Source: Priapulus caudatus
Lineage: Eukaryota; Priapulida; Priapulimorpha; Priapulimorphida; Priapulidae
Direction: 5' to 3'
Assembly (NCBI RefSeq): GCF_000485595.1
Contig: NW_014577076.1
Location: 1,009,709-1,068,367, forward strand
DNA: 58,659 nucleotides
This document shows, in pieces, positions 12,136 to 22,964 of the stretch. Positions within the stretch are counted from its first letter, which is position 1. Each line of letters begins with the position of its first letter. Made by a program: the position numbers and the translations under genes. The notes under the pieces are model-generated. The model was given only the letters and a program-made list of their open reading frames with translations. It was not told the DNA's origin and searched no databases.

Positions 12136-12417
12136 CTTGGCCCATGCCTTGCCATGTAGTGATTACGATTCCGTGAACCGTGTGTTTTCGTCCGAGGTCG
12201 ATCATGAAGCGTGGGTATTGCACGTAGGCGTTATCGAGCACGGCGCACATGTGCAGAGACGTGTCTAGCACACCGTCGACAGCTAACGCAAGCCTGTCAA
12301 ACCTTCTACCACGTCGATACTTCTTGCTCTTGTCATTACACCACGTACGTCGCTTCTGCGCCAGGTTCTCTACTGAATAGCAGTCATTCACACAGTTCTT
12401 ACAGTACAGAAAGTTGA
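12136..12417 (-). CDS. F-type-lectin-like domain, N-terminal exon
   Basis: The minus-strand exon begins after ACTGGCAAG (AG at 12419-12418) and ends CAAG|GTATCAC (GT at 12135-12134). Entry and exit phase are both 1, so it joins 15358-15502 upstream and 10980-11245 downstream in frame. It reads YCKNCVNDCYSVENLAQKRR, then LALAVDG, CAVLDNAYVQYPRFMIDLG and HTVHGIVITTWQGMGQ. The order NLA..R..., LAVDG, C.....YP.F..DLG, GIVITT is the first half of an F-type lectin / discoidin-like galactose-binding domain. The acceptor has a weak pyrimidine tract but a CTAAC branch-like word just upstream. Cysteine spacing suggests a secreted, disulphide-bonded product. Confidence 0.82.
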
Positions 12418-12734
12418 CTTGCCAGTATGTTAGTGTAAATCTATAGCATGGATAGAGCGTGAGTCATACAGCAATGAAGAGCTCGGAATATTCACTATAC
12501 CAATCGTTAGAATCCTACGCGATTGTATGGAGACGTTCACACACAAAAAACGTTTAACAAAATTACCCGTAATATCGCTCTCTAGCATTACACACTTACC
12601 ACAGTTAGTATCTTGTGTAACTTGCATAAAGTTTCCCACACATTCCCCTGAAAGCAAACATTGAGAACATCAGAACCCCAGTTAGTTATACATTGTTGTT
12701 TTTTTGCAGTTCAACTCGTTCGGTTTACATCAGC

Positions 12735-13300
12735 CGCGTTCACACGTAGCAAGAAATCCGGTATTTAGCGTTCACACGTGGCAAAATACGAGGCCCAAGA
12801 AATACGGTATCTAAACAGATCCGGTATTTCATGTAAATACGAGGCTTCCCAGACCCCGAATAATTTGCCGTGCTTGAGAAATACCGGATTTCTTGGACCG
12901 CGCATTTCCTCGTGTGAACGCTAAATACCGGATTTCTGAAGCCGCGTATTTTATAGACTGGTCCGCGCTCGACAGTTCCAGTGTAATGCGAGTGGAACTG
13001 TCGAGCGCGGACCAGTCTACGTATTTTATCGGCAGTTGGTGCGAATTGCATTGTTTATTTCGCATTGTTCGCTTGATTATTTAAAGCAGCTCGCAGCTCG
13101 CAAATACCGTATTTCTGGAGCCGCGAATCAGCGTGTGAACGCTCGGCCGCGTATTTGTCTCAGATTCGGTATTTCGCAAATACCGTATTTCTGGAGCCGC
13201 GAATCAGCGTGTGAACGCTCGGCCGCGTATTTGTCTCAGATTCGGTATTTCGCAAATCTGGTATTTCAGAAATACGAGGTCTCGTGTGAACGAGGCTATA
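12735..13300. mobile_element. GTTCACACG-bounded repeat element
   Basis: The block starts with CGTTCACACG near 12739 and ends with CGTGTGAACG near 13285-13295. It repeats these words and AAATACCGG-type words internally in both orientations. It contains a long hairpin (12954-13019) and two exact tandem 76-bp units (13099-13174 and 13175-13250). The inverted ends and inverted internal words suggest a non-autonomous, foldback-like transposon. No coding capacity is seen. Confidence 0.5.
12954..13019. repeat. Perfect 27-bp inverted repeat with 12-base loop
   Basis: Arm 12954-12980 (TAGACTGGTCCGCGC...) and arm 12993-13019 (...GCGCGGACCAGTCTA) are fully complementary, with a 12-base loop at 12981-12992. 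The left-copy version near 5670-5740 is recognisable but noisy. It sits in the middle of the GTTCACACG element. Confidence 0.9.
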
Positions 13301-13369
13301 GTCACGTAGTCACGTGTTGTTAAAAACGCAATAATTTTAGACAATTGAGTAAAAACTGTTTTCCTAAAA

Positions 13370-15257
13370 GGCCGGACACACTAGGCGATTTAATCGGGCG
13401 ACTCAGTCGGGCGACTCAATCGCCGTGAAAATCGCCTAATGTGTCCAGTCAGTCGCCGCCGATTTAGTCGCCCGATTTAGTCGCCCGATTCAATCGCATA
13501 GATCAAAACTTTTTGATATTATCGGGCGATTATTTCAGTCGCCCGATAAAATCGCCTAGTGTGTCCGGGTCGGCGATTTAGTCGCCCGATTGTACAATTT
13601 ATCCAGCCAAGTCAGACGCCTTGTTCAATGGATAGCTGACGTGAATAGCGATGTTCATTGTTTAGTATGTCATGCTCATGTCCATGTCCACGTACATAGC
13701 GAATGGCCCACGCACGGCGACGGCACGCAGCGTGTACGTAGCACCGCTACGCAACACCACACTCATGCACGCACTTGTATACGTGCACACACGCACGCAC
13801 GCACGCACGCACTGCACGCACTGTGTACGTGCAACCACCGCACGCAGCGCACGATCTACCGTGCACCATGCATCGCACGCACGGCACGCACGTGTCTACC
13901 TGCCACACACAAGCACGTACGCACGCACGGCACACATGCACACACGCTGACCTGCAGCACGCCACACACGCACGCACGCACGCACACCATGCCCACACGT
14001 GTACATGCCACCACGCACGCACGCACGCACGACACGTGGTACGGCTGCACAGCCAGCCACGCACGCACGGCGACGCTAACCGCAGGTACGGTGCCACACG
14101 CACGCACTTCAACACACGCGACGTGACGTGCACACACACGGACGCCACGCACGCAGTTGCACCGCACGTCCCCTGTAAGTTCACACGCACACACGCACTC
14201 ACGTGTACGTACACACGCCACGCACGCTGTACGTACACACCGCACGCACGCACGTGTACGTGCACACGCACGCATACACTCCGATGCCACGCACGTGTAC
14301 AAGCAGCACGCACGCACAGCAACGACACGTGTACGTGCACACGCACGCACGCACGTCTACGTGCACATGCACACGCTGCGCACACACGCACTCGCCACGC
14401 GACCGCCACGTCGCCCGTGTCACCCACACTGGGACGGACGTCGCACATGCCACCCCCCACGCCCTCCACCGAATACGCTTCTCCCACTTTCCCGTGTTAA
14501 CTGCCCCACGCGGCGCCACACACGCACGCACACACGCAAGCTGTACGTGCACCCAACGCCACGCCTACAGCACCCGCGAGCATCGCACGCACGCCTTGTA
14601 CGTGCACACGCACGCACGCAGTGCACGCCAGGGTGAACGTGCACACGCCACAGCACGCATGCACGGAGCTGTGAACTGTGCACACGCACGCAACGCACGT
14701 ATATGTGCCATACGCAAAACGCTCGCACGCACAGTCGTTACGCTGCTCACGCACGCCCACTCACGTTAACCTCGCACACACACGCACGCACCGCCACGTA
14801 GCGCACGTGTACCTGTGAACACGCACGCACGCGTGCACACGCACGCACGCGTGCACACGCACACATGCACGCACGTGTACGCACGCACGTAAGCACGCAC
14901 GTATACGTGCACACGCACACACGCACACACGCACGCACACACGCACGCATGCACGCACGTTTACATACACACGCACGCACGCATGCATGCACGCAGGTGT
15001 ACGTGCACACGCACGCACGCACGCACGCACGTGTACCTGTACAACTACGCACGTACGCACCAACGCACTCATGCACACGCGTGTAAAATCGCCTAGTGTG
15101 TTCGGCCCTACGTTTTGATATTATCGGGCGATTATTTCAGCCGCCCGATAAAATCGCATAGTGTGTCCACTCGACTCGCGCGATAGAATCGGGCGATATT
15201 ATCGGGCGATAAAGTCGCCCGATTAGATCGCATTAAAATCGCCTAGTGTGTCCGGCC
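13370..15257. mobile_element. TIR-bounded element (GGCCGGACACACTAGGCGAT) carrying a CACG array
   Basis: Left terminus GGCCGGACACACTAGGCGAT at 13370 and right terminus ATCGCCTAGTGTGTCCGGCC ending at 15257 are exact inverted repeats of 20 bases. Next to both ends lie repeated blocks of TCGGGCGA / TCGCCCGA, and another pair of ATCGCCTAGTGTGTCCGG words occurs inside near 13551-13568. The interior from about 13690 to 15085 is a CACG/CACACG/GTACGTGC array with no gene. It looks like a non-autonomous DNA transposon that acquired or expanded a microsatellite. I cannot assign the superfamily, and target-site duplications are not clear. Confidence 0.7.
13690..15085. repeat. CACG/CACACG-rich simple-sequence array
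   Basis: Purine-pyrimidine alternating CACG, CACACG and GTACGTGCAC words with irregular interruptions. From 13593 to 14827 it is identical to 6291-7525; beyond 14827 the right copy is a cleaner CACG/CATG repeat while the left copy diverges. All overlapping open frames on both strands are repeat-coded. Confidence 0.9.
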
Positions 15258-15357
15258 CTTAATGGCGAGCCCTGTAGCGACACACTGGCGATGTTCGATT
15301 ACGCGTGTGTTATAAACCATCTATGGTAGCCGCTTATATTTCGGAATTCGTAGATAC

Positions 15358-15502
15358 CCGTGTGTGGGCAGCCGATAATGCCAGCGCGCATGCTGACGTG
15401 ATGCATCCACTGCATGGGATGCAGACGAATAAATCGAGCGATGAACGGCTCATTTATGTAGTGTCGCCGCTCGAGGAATTTGTCCGAGTTGCCACCGAAC
15501 GT
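15358..15502 (-). CDS. Discoidin (F5/8 type C) domain, last exon
   Basis: The minus-strand exon follows TTTGTTACAG (AG at 15504-15503) and ends CACACGG|GTATCT (GT at 15357-15356). It starts on a codon boundary, which suits the exit of the middle exon type at 8828-9000, and leaves in phase 1, which suits 12136-12417. It reads TFGGNSDKFLERRHYINEPF, ARFIRLHP, HVSMRAGIIGCPHT. The ...ARFIR.HP..W..H.SMR.G..GC ending is the canonical C-terminal strand set and closing cysteine of a discoidin domain. No matching first and middle exons are visible just upstream (15.5-26 kb). The only ones are downstream at 10080-10220 and 8828-9000, an order discussed in the findings. Confidence 0.85.
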
Positions 15503-15590
15503 CTGTAACAAACAATGCGCTTTAATCTTAATTAATCGGAATTAGATTCTCTGAATCTTATTTAATCAAAGTAGAGACAATAGCGCGATC

Positions 15591-15628
15591 TGTCTATCTG
15601 TCTATCTGCCTGTCTGTCTATCTGTCTG

Positions 15629-15671
<43 letters not shown>

Positions 15672-15676
15672 GTCTG

Positions 15677-15773
<97 letters not shown>

Positions 15774-15778
15774 GTATC

Positions 15779-15841
<63 letters not shown>

Positions 15842-15889
15842 GTATGTATCTGGCTATCTATCTGTCTCTATCTATTTATCTATTTTATG

Positions 15890-15925
<36 letters not shown>
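15591..15925. repeat. Long (TATC)n microsatellite
   Basis: About 330 bases of almost pure TATC repeat with TGTC, TGTA and TTTA variants. Equivalent tracts begin the related loci at 8495 and 42300. Confidence 0.95.
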
Positions 15926-16412
15926 GCACTATAGTCTATAATAGTGCTACGTATAGTCTTGCACACTGTATCCAGTGGAAGTGATGCAAGTGTAACTGAA
16001 ATGATATGGATGCTGCTATACAGGGGTGCGTTGATTGAACGCTGCTGCAGGGGCATGATTTTTTCATCATTTTTTCATTTTGCCATGTCAGATGACCTCG
16101 GAGGTCAAATCCAATGTGCCCATGTTCCAATGTATCCAAAGTTATATGTAATGGCCATCCTTGGACATATAATAGAGTGACCGATATTGATTTGAATCGA
16201 GATCAGACGAACAGAGAAACTTCCACAAATGTGTATTAGATTGTCCTGCGTTACTGTCCTTGGTCGTGCATACTTGCTATGTTCTCTAGTGCAGTCATGC
16301 ATGGCAGTCAGGTCTTCTTTCATTGTTGTTTTGCCATCCGGCTTACCCTGTTCTGAGACGTCACAAAATGACAGACAGCTGACAGGTACTAGACAATAAC
16401 AACGGGAATATT
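15926..16412. repeat. Repeated flank also found at 42534-43062
   Basis: From CTATAGTCTATAATAG to about 16400, this non-coding block matches 42534-43062 in the same orientation. Shared words include GTGCGTTGATTGAA and GGAGGTCAAATCCAATGTGC. The 42.5-kb version is longer because of scattered inserted bases. Both lie between a TATC tract and one end of the same transposon-like element. Confidence 0.75.
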
Positions 16413-16569
16413 AGTGTAGCGGCCGAGACCCCAAAAATTAAGTGCACCCCTACCGGAGGTATAACAAGCTGGGAATGGTCTCATTTATTTTAACCGTCTC
16501 TGGATCCCTAGTTTATCGGGACAAAAAAGCCATGTTGTAGTTGCAGCAACCTCTGCGCCAACATGCCGA

Positions 16570-17640
16570 CATTAACCCTTTTTTTACGGCTAAAATTCTG
16601 AAAAAATGACATTTTTCAGTCTACTTGATTATTTTATGAAATCAGCCCCCATTATATTTTATAATTTGAATGGTTATATCAATGTATTTCAATGAAATAG
16701 ATATGTAGCAATGTATTTGAGGCAGTTTTATGCTGCTAAGGGGGTTAAGGGCCAAAATTTATACCCAAAATTTGGCATTTTTTGGCGATTTCGACCAAAA
16801 TAATGTATATTTCTTGCCACTATTCACCAATACATGTTTGATCAACTGCTGTCAGATCGACTCTATTCATGGGCCTAGATGTGCTATTAATAAAATAAAT
16901 AAGTTTCAGCAGTGGTAAACGGTATCAACATCGGTACATTAACCTTTTTTGCGACACACCCTGAAACAAACGTACTTTTCAGTTTACTTGCACTAGTTTT
17001 ATAAAATCAGCGTGCGCAGATCGACAACTACTTTAAAAAACTTATGATGTTAAATGCAATGTATTTATGAAATAGATATGTAGCAAGGTATTTGAGGCAG
17101 TTTATGCACCTGCTAAGGCTGTTAAGAGGCCAAAATATACCCAAAATTGCCATTTTTTGGCGATTATTCGACCAACAATAATGTTATATTTATCTTGGCA
17201 CTATTCCCCAATACATGTTATCACTGCTGTCAGATCTGGACTCTATTCATAGGCCTACGATGTGCTATGATAAAAAATAGTTTTCAGCATGATTGGTAAA
17301 ACGGGGTCACATGGTACATTAACCCCTTGTATTGCGGACAGACCTGAAAAGCTACTTTTTCAGGTTTAACTTGCATATTTTATAAAATCACCGTCTGCGC
17401 AGAATGTTGTAGCAACTGATGTCTATAACAACTGTATTTCGATGAAAAGATAGTGTAAGCAATATTGAGGCAGTTTTATATGGTTTCAGCTCGTCCGGAC
17501 AGATTCAATTGGTTTTTGTTACTCTGATTCTCAAGCAATTCCTAATTCCACCGAATAATCGTTATCACTGTGTCAGCATCTGACTATTCGATGGGCCTAG
17601 ATGTGCCATTGATAAAAAAATCTGTTCAGCATGTAAACGG
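16570..17640. repeat. Three ~360-bp subterminal tandem units
   Basis: Each unit begins ACATTAACC, passes TTTTTCAG..ACTTG and TTTTATAAAATCA or similar, then ATAGATATGTAGCAA, TTGAGGCAGTTTTATG and CCAATACATGTT, and ends GTAAACGG. Unit starts are near 16570, 16937 and 17317. The second and third units contain many inserted bases relative to the first. An inverted partial unit is at 20360-20500 and another at 43093-43255. Confidence 0.8.
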
Positions 17641-17649
17641 CGGTTAACT

Positions 17650-20300
17650 GGGTAAGACGGTAAGGACGACTGGGGAATCGTGGTCCTCGCACTTTCTGGC
17701 CAAATTGGTAGCACATTCACTTGCACCTCTTTGTATTTCGAAGGACTGCTCAAGATCACGTACTAGCTGGCTTGGTTTCATTGGTCAGCCATGGCAATCA
17801 CGTTCTTGTTGGCAAAATTCAGCTGAAGTGAAGGAACACTTCCGTGTACAGTGCTTTTCGTTGTGCCAAGGACGACACCTCTGATTCACGGGCATTACTG
17901 CTTCCTTGGAGCGATTGCGGTTAACCGTGGCCAGCTGCGTATACATCTGATGAAAGTTAGGATGTTTCGTTTAAGCAGCACGATCTCGAATGATCTTGCC
18001 AAATGCTGGCCCAGGAAAGCCATTATTCAGATGCATTGCCTCCCAAGCCCTCATCATTCTTTCAGCCACGTGGTTCGGCGCGGTCTGCGCTCCACAGAAC
18101 TCTGCTGTGCCTTGCTGTCCTAGATGGCGAAGTCTCTTGTGCCAGTAATGATGTAATCTATCGCTGTGCTGGCGTGGCTGCCAGACTCCAATCAGATAGT
18201 GTTTTGCGACTAGCCTCAACAAATAGTGGATAAATAAAATGGTTTTGACAAGTCAGTGGTGAGGCCATTGAGAAGGGTTATGATATCGTATCTATAACGG
18301 GACAGTCTTCGTTACTGACCGAGGGCATCGATATCCACTCACGCCGGAATGCTAGATTCACCATCTCCCACAGCGTCCTTGGCACTTTGCCATATGAAAT
18401 CTTTCAATTATGCTTTATCCGAGTTTCATCCCTCCACTTCGATAGGTGACAGTGCGGCTCTGGCCTTCTTCGCAGGGCTTGCGGTAGCCTTGGAGTGTGT
18501 TCCTTGTACTGCGGCCAGTGTCAAGATTTTGTTTGTACAAGGAATCAAGGGGACACATCAGACGAGTGGGAGCATGTTGGCTAGCAAGCACAACAGCCAG
18601 GCATGTGTTAGTGCGTTTCCCATCAACTGTCTCCTCATTATGATCAAAGTTGTCGATGCGCCAGCATCAACGCACTGGATTCAGGTTCTAGGGATCAAAC
18701 AGTGAAATCCCTCGAGGAACCTGCACTTCAGATGGCTACTGGCAAAGTTGATCACGAGCTACTGATCTAAGAACTTTCTCACGTCATCATAGGTTTATGG
18801 AATATCCCACTTACTTGAGAACGTCTATAAGCCTCCTTCTCCCATGGTCATGGGCATCTGAACACCAAGCGCCAAATGTAATGGGTGTTTCGTCTTTACA
18901 GGACGAGAGATTATAACTGTGACAGATACAAGCACTCTCATGTCAGCATCACTTGAGGTCACAGTGTCTAACATTGTCAAAGGATTCTTCGAGGTGCACC
19001 ATGGCTATCGAAATCGTAACAATGTCTCTGAACAAATTCTTACATTGTCGTACATTCAGTCTCCGCTTGGACATAGTGGCTAGTTTGAAACGGTTATCCT
19101 GACATCTGCCACTCGCGAATGATACCAGCAGCTCGTATGAAGGACGGACACTTCCGGATCCACATCACTTGCCATCTTCACTGGGAATTCACATTAGCCG
19201 GAATCATGAATTTCGATGGTCAGTGCAGCAACTTTCTTCAGTGCATCACCAACACTCACCTCTCTGCGAACAAACAAGATTCGGAACTTGCCTGCTTGGG
19301 CTAATGAACAATAAGTTAACACAAAATGTTTCTTCAGCTTCTCTTAAGCTTCCATGAGGATAGTCACCGACTCTGATGCCTGATCTCTCTGCCTTCATTG
19401 ATGTATCTCAATGAATCGTTCATGTTAGCGAGGACAAGGCTGACAAAGTTTCTGGTACGTTGAGAGTACGCTACTTCGATTTCTCTCACTCAGCAGAGAA
19501 AAGCCTTGTCCGTAATCGTGGGGGCATTTTTCGGCTTGGTTAGTTTCAGCTTAATCAGCGGATTCTGTTTTTCTGCCTTGGCCCTCGCTTCAGCCTTGAT
19601 GATTTCTTGGTCTGAAACGTATCGACCTGTCTAGCATGAGCCTCGTGTATTTCGCCATCATAAGCGAACAAGTGCCTGATATACAGCATCCGCATGTGAA
19701 TCATGTACAGCTATCTTTCCAAAGATGCTGCGATTATACGATCATGGGTTGATGCACCAGTGCCAGTATAGTATGTTAGTCAGATTTTCTTTCTTAGTGT
19801 TTGAGGTCCCACAATGAAACACGGCTGTTCTTATGTTAATGTAGACGGTTTCAGTTCGCGAAGCCGAGTTGGTCCACTCTCAGCAAGGTCACTAGCTGCT
19901 GTACCACGCGTGCCCACGAGCAGGCACATTTCTGCTAATTACTTCTAGATTCTTGCGTTTAATAGCGAGCTCGGCATTTCGTGCTGGTATCTAACTGTAA
20001 CATTTTTGCGTTTAAAATGTCACTATTTTGAGCCCACAGCTAGGCCAATTCGTGTACATGCATCTTGACGAATTTCTGCAGCATGAATACGCTTTGATTC
20101 CATCCAGTGATTGGTTTTTACAACGGACTGTCATGTATCCAAGCGCGACGACATATCACACAGTCTCGTCATCGCTGAGCTTTTCGTCTCCTTTCTCAGG
20201 GGGTCAGTCCGGTCCATCATTACTGAATAAAATTGCTTTGGTGGTTGAGCAAGCATGCTCTAATATAGACATGTCCCTGTTCAATTTCTAGGTACGGTAG
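17650..20300 (-). pseudogene. Frame-broken transposon-associated coding remnant
   Basis: Short coding-like pieces can be read on the minus strand in shifting frames. Near 18600-18680 there is RIDNFDHNEETVDGKR followed by TCLAVV, and near 19520-19620 QEIIKAEARAKAEKQNPL followed by IKLKLTKPK. The D-N-x-D-x-N-E-E-T-x-D-G pattern resembles proteins I recall from multicopy invertebrate genes of transposon origin, but I cannot name the family. Frequent frame changes could be decay or read errors. It lies between direct and inverted subterminal repeats, as a transposase-like core would. Plus-strand open frames here (17851-18123, 18349-18705, 20028-20291) are probably shadows. Confidence 0.45.
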
Positions 20301-20700
20301 TGCCTGCCCATCTGTTGAAATCAGTAACAAAATACCAATAATCTGTCACGAGCTGAAAATAATAAAACGCCTCAAATACATTGCTACATATCTATTTCAA
20401 TGAAATACATTTGATAATAACATCAGCTTCTAAACATCTGCCACGGCTGATTGTATAAATATGCAAGTAAACATGAAAAAGTATTTTCAGGTCTGTCGAA
20501 ACAAGGACACAGACTGGCACATTCGTATACCCTGCTTGCTAAGCGTTTCGATGGGTGCTGCCCTGGCGAACTGTACGCGTCAACTTACTCGAAATGGCCT
20601 CGGGTCGTTGTCTACTATGTCAACGCCAGTACGCGGGAAGAATTTTTTTTTAACGGTTACGCATAATATTTGCTTAATTATATAGAGTACCGAGGCTGAC

Positions 20701-22261
20701 GTCACGTTGGCAAGACAACGCACGCGGCGGTTCTTACACAAGTCACTGGCCCTCCATAAGCGTTACTGCGTAACATGTGTGTGCGTACGCTAAAACACGA
20801 GTGGTGTGCGCTGCAGACAGCGGTAAAGCATCGTAGCAAGTCGATTCTTACAATATTTAGATGAATTTTAAAAAAGATTTAAATTTTTTTTTTTAATTTT
20901 TTGTTGTTAATTAATTTTTTATTTTTTCTTGTTGCTTTTCACTTCCATTCCTTTGGAAACTCTATTAAAAACTGCAATAATGACTCTAGAATGATGGTTA
21001 CAATCCGCGTACAAAACACGGGACACGTAGTTAATGTTACCAGAGCATTATGTGTAGAACACAGCAGGGCTCGTTGTCATGCCACCGTGACTCATCACTT
21101 CCGGTACTCTATTGACTAAATCGTGCGTCAGATACAACTCAATATTCACAGAGCACTATAGCTAAGGACATGTGTCTACTAGGTATCTACAAATTTCTTA
21201 GAAATTTAATTCGATCTGTAATTCACTTTTCGCTACGGCAATATTGCTAATATACTGACTAATCTGTAGTCGCCTGCTGCGCGAGTCTAAAGCGGAAAGA
21301 CGACGAATAAAAAACCGTTCACTCTTCGTCTCTAATTTCGATTGGACTGTCGCTATTGCGAACAAACTAACTGGCACCGTACCCTTAGGGTGCATGTGTC
21401 ATCGGTCTACGCGGCAGCTTAAATACACAGCTTCGATTGGTGGGAAACTACGACTGCCTACGCAATTAAACTGAGAGTGGATCACGGGACCTATACACGA
21501 TCATACGCGTGCTGCATCGACTATCGAATAACGACGCGTGTCTATATTCAAGCCTTACAGGAATCATTTGCATAATTATATCTCGATATATTCCGACAAG
21601 ATATAGCGTTTTTCAAGGTTGTCAGAGTAAGGGACACGAACTATGCGTAAAACTCGGGTGGTGTTGCAGACGACGACTATTCGTGAGAGTGCTAGCTCAG
21701 TCTAGCGCTGGATGGCGCGCTATAGATGACATAGGTTCTCTTATCTCTGCAAATAATAAATTCGTTCTATATGTGGACTGAATGCAGCAGATTGAGCAGA
21801 GTATAGACACTACGCATGAGAGGGAAACACGCAGCCTCATCCACACGAGGCCCCTCCCCTCTACCTCCGCCACCCGATGTCTTGACTGGCCGCAATTTCC
21901 TTGACCGTGGAATCAAGTGACTTACTGACTGCTGTGCACAAACAGAAGCACTGCATACTTATCTAATTATTTAATTCATATGTCAATCATAATGATCAAT
22001 GTAAAATAACACAATATACAAATCATTGTGAACGCAACAGCTTAAAGTTAACACTACTTGGTTCGATAAGAATATGATAATTCTGCTGCCCTTTGTTCTG
22101 TTGAAAAAATACCAAGTTAAAACGATATTGCAATTTGTAAATATACACCCACATCACATGACACATGGTAGCATGCGTCATTACATAGACTTCGGAAGTG
22201 TGATCTGCCACCCCAACATATAGAAGAAGCCGACATGACGGGTAAAAGACAGCAATGCAAA
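20701..22261. other. Unique-looking non-coding sequence
   Basis: I see no gene here. The stretch includes an A/T run at 20870-20930 and otherwise mixed sequence with only short chance frames, up to the gap. Confidence 0.5.
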
Positions 22262-22286
22262 NNNNNNNNNNNNNNNNNNNNNNNNN
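22262..22286. other. Assembly gap, 25 N
   Basis: Exactly 25 N, the same length as the gap at 43063-43087, so this is a fixed placeholder and not a measured length. Confidence 0.99.
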
Positions 22287-22525
22287 GTGATGGTGGTGGT
22301 GATGGTGATTGTGATGGTGATGGCAGCGGCGGCGGTGGCGACGGGGGCGGGGGGTGATGGTGGTGGTGATGGTGATTGTGATGGTGATGGCAGCGGCGGC
22401 GGTGGCGGTGGGTGATGGTGGTGGTGGTGGTGGTGATGGTGGTGGTGATGGTGATGGTGGTGGTGATGGTGGTGGTGATGGTGATGGTGATGGCAGCGGT
22501 GGCGGCGGGGGCGGTGGCGTTGGCT
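22287..22525. repeat. (GGTGAT/GGTGGC)n minisatellite beside the gap
   Basis: Mixed GGT, GAT and GGC triplets; a block of about 65 bases recurs near 22287-22352 and 22353-22418. Translated frames are poly-Gly/Asp/Val or poly-His and are not genes. The array probably extends into the gap. Confidence 0.9.
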
Positions 22526-22904
22526 TATCGGTATTGTCGAACCAGCAACATTGGTGAGATAGTTTCGAATTCGTGCAGCGCGTTCAGTGTTCATATTGAG
22601 TAATATTTTCTGTTAGAAACCTTAAGCTTGCTGATGGGAGAAAGTAATTTATACGTGGTCGTCGACATAGCGCGCTACAACCCTACTCACTGCAGTGTCA
22701 TCTGTTAATCCATTCCGGTCGGTGTCAACAATATTGACCGTGTGCGCTCATTACACAGCAAACAATCAGTAAATTGGGTGGTACGAAGACTGCACGGCTA
22801 AGGGAAGGGACATCTGCCGTGGGCAGTGCTATTACATTACGCGGCACGCGCAACGCTTCTGTGGGAATATTGGCATTTAGTGCAGCCCATACTTCGAATT
22901 AGTA

Positions 22905-22924
22905 CACGCGCACGTACGCACGCA

Positions 22925-22956
<32 letters not shown>

Positions 22957-22964
22957 CACACGCC
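22905..22964. repeat. (CGCA)n(CA)n microsatellite
   Basis: Compound CGCA then CA repeat of about 60 bases. Confidence 0.9.

Larger units (their letters stand above)
10430..15590. repeat. Right copy (cleaner) of the duplicated segment
   Basis: This is collinear with 2616-8455. It preserves intact splice sites and open frames for three minus-strand exons (15358-15502, 12136-12417, 10980-11245), which is why I take it as the better version. The part at 13593-14827 shares every base, including irregularities in the CACG array, with the left copy and may itself come from the same uncorrected read. It carries two exact tandem copies of a 76-bp unit (13099-13174, 13175-13250) where the left copy has one. 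Confidence 0.85.
16413..20700. mobile_element. DNA-transposon-like element with subterminal tandem repeats
   Basis: The left end AGTGTAGCGGCCGA (16413-16426) is the exact inverse of TCGGCCGCTACACT at 43392-43405. It is followed by GGAGGTATAACAAGCTGGGA, whose inverse is also present near 43345-43370. Inside are three direct ~360-bp units (16570-17640), then a broken minus-strand coding region (17650-20300), then one inverted unit piece (20360-20500). This arrangement, subterminal repeats in opposite orientation around a coding core, is typical of a DNA transposon. The right boundary near 20700 is approximate and no terminal inverted repeat was found there. Superfamily not determined. Confidence 0.6.

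Noticed and set aside
22181-22594. Poly-His frame on the minus strand
   Set aside because: A trinucleotide repeat that runs across the 25-N gap; no unique sequence of gene character.
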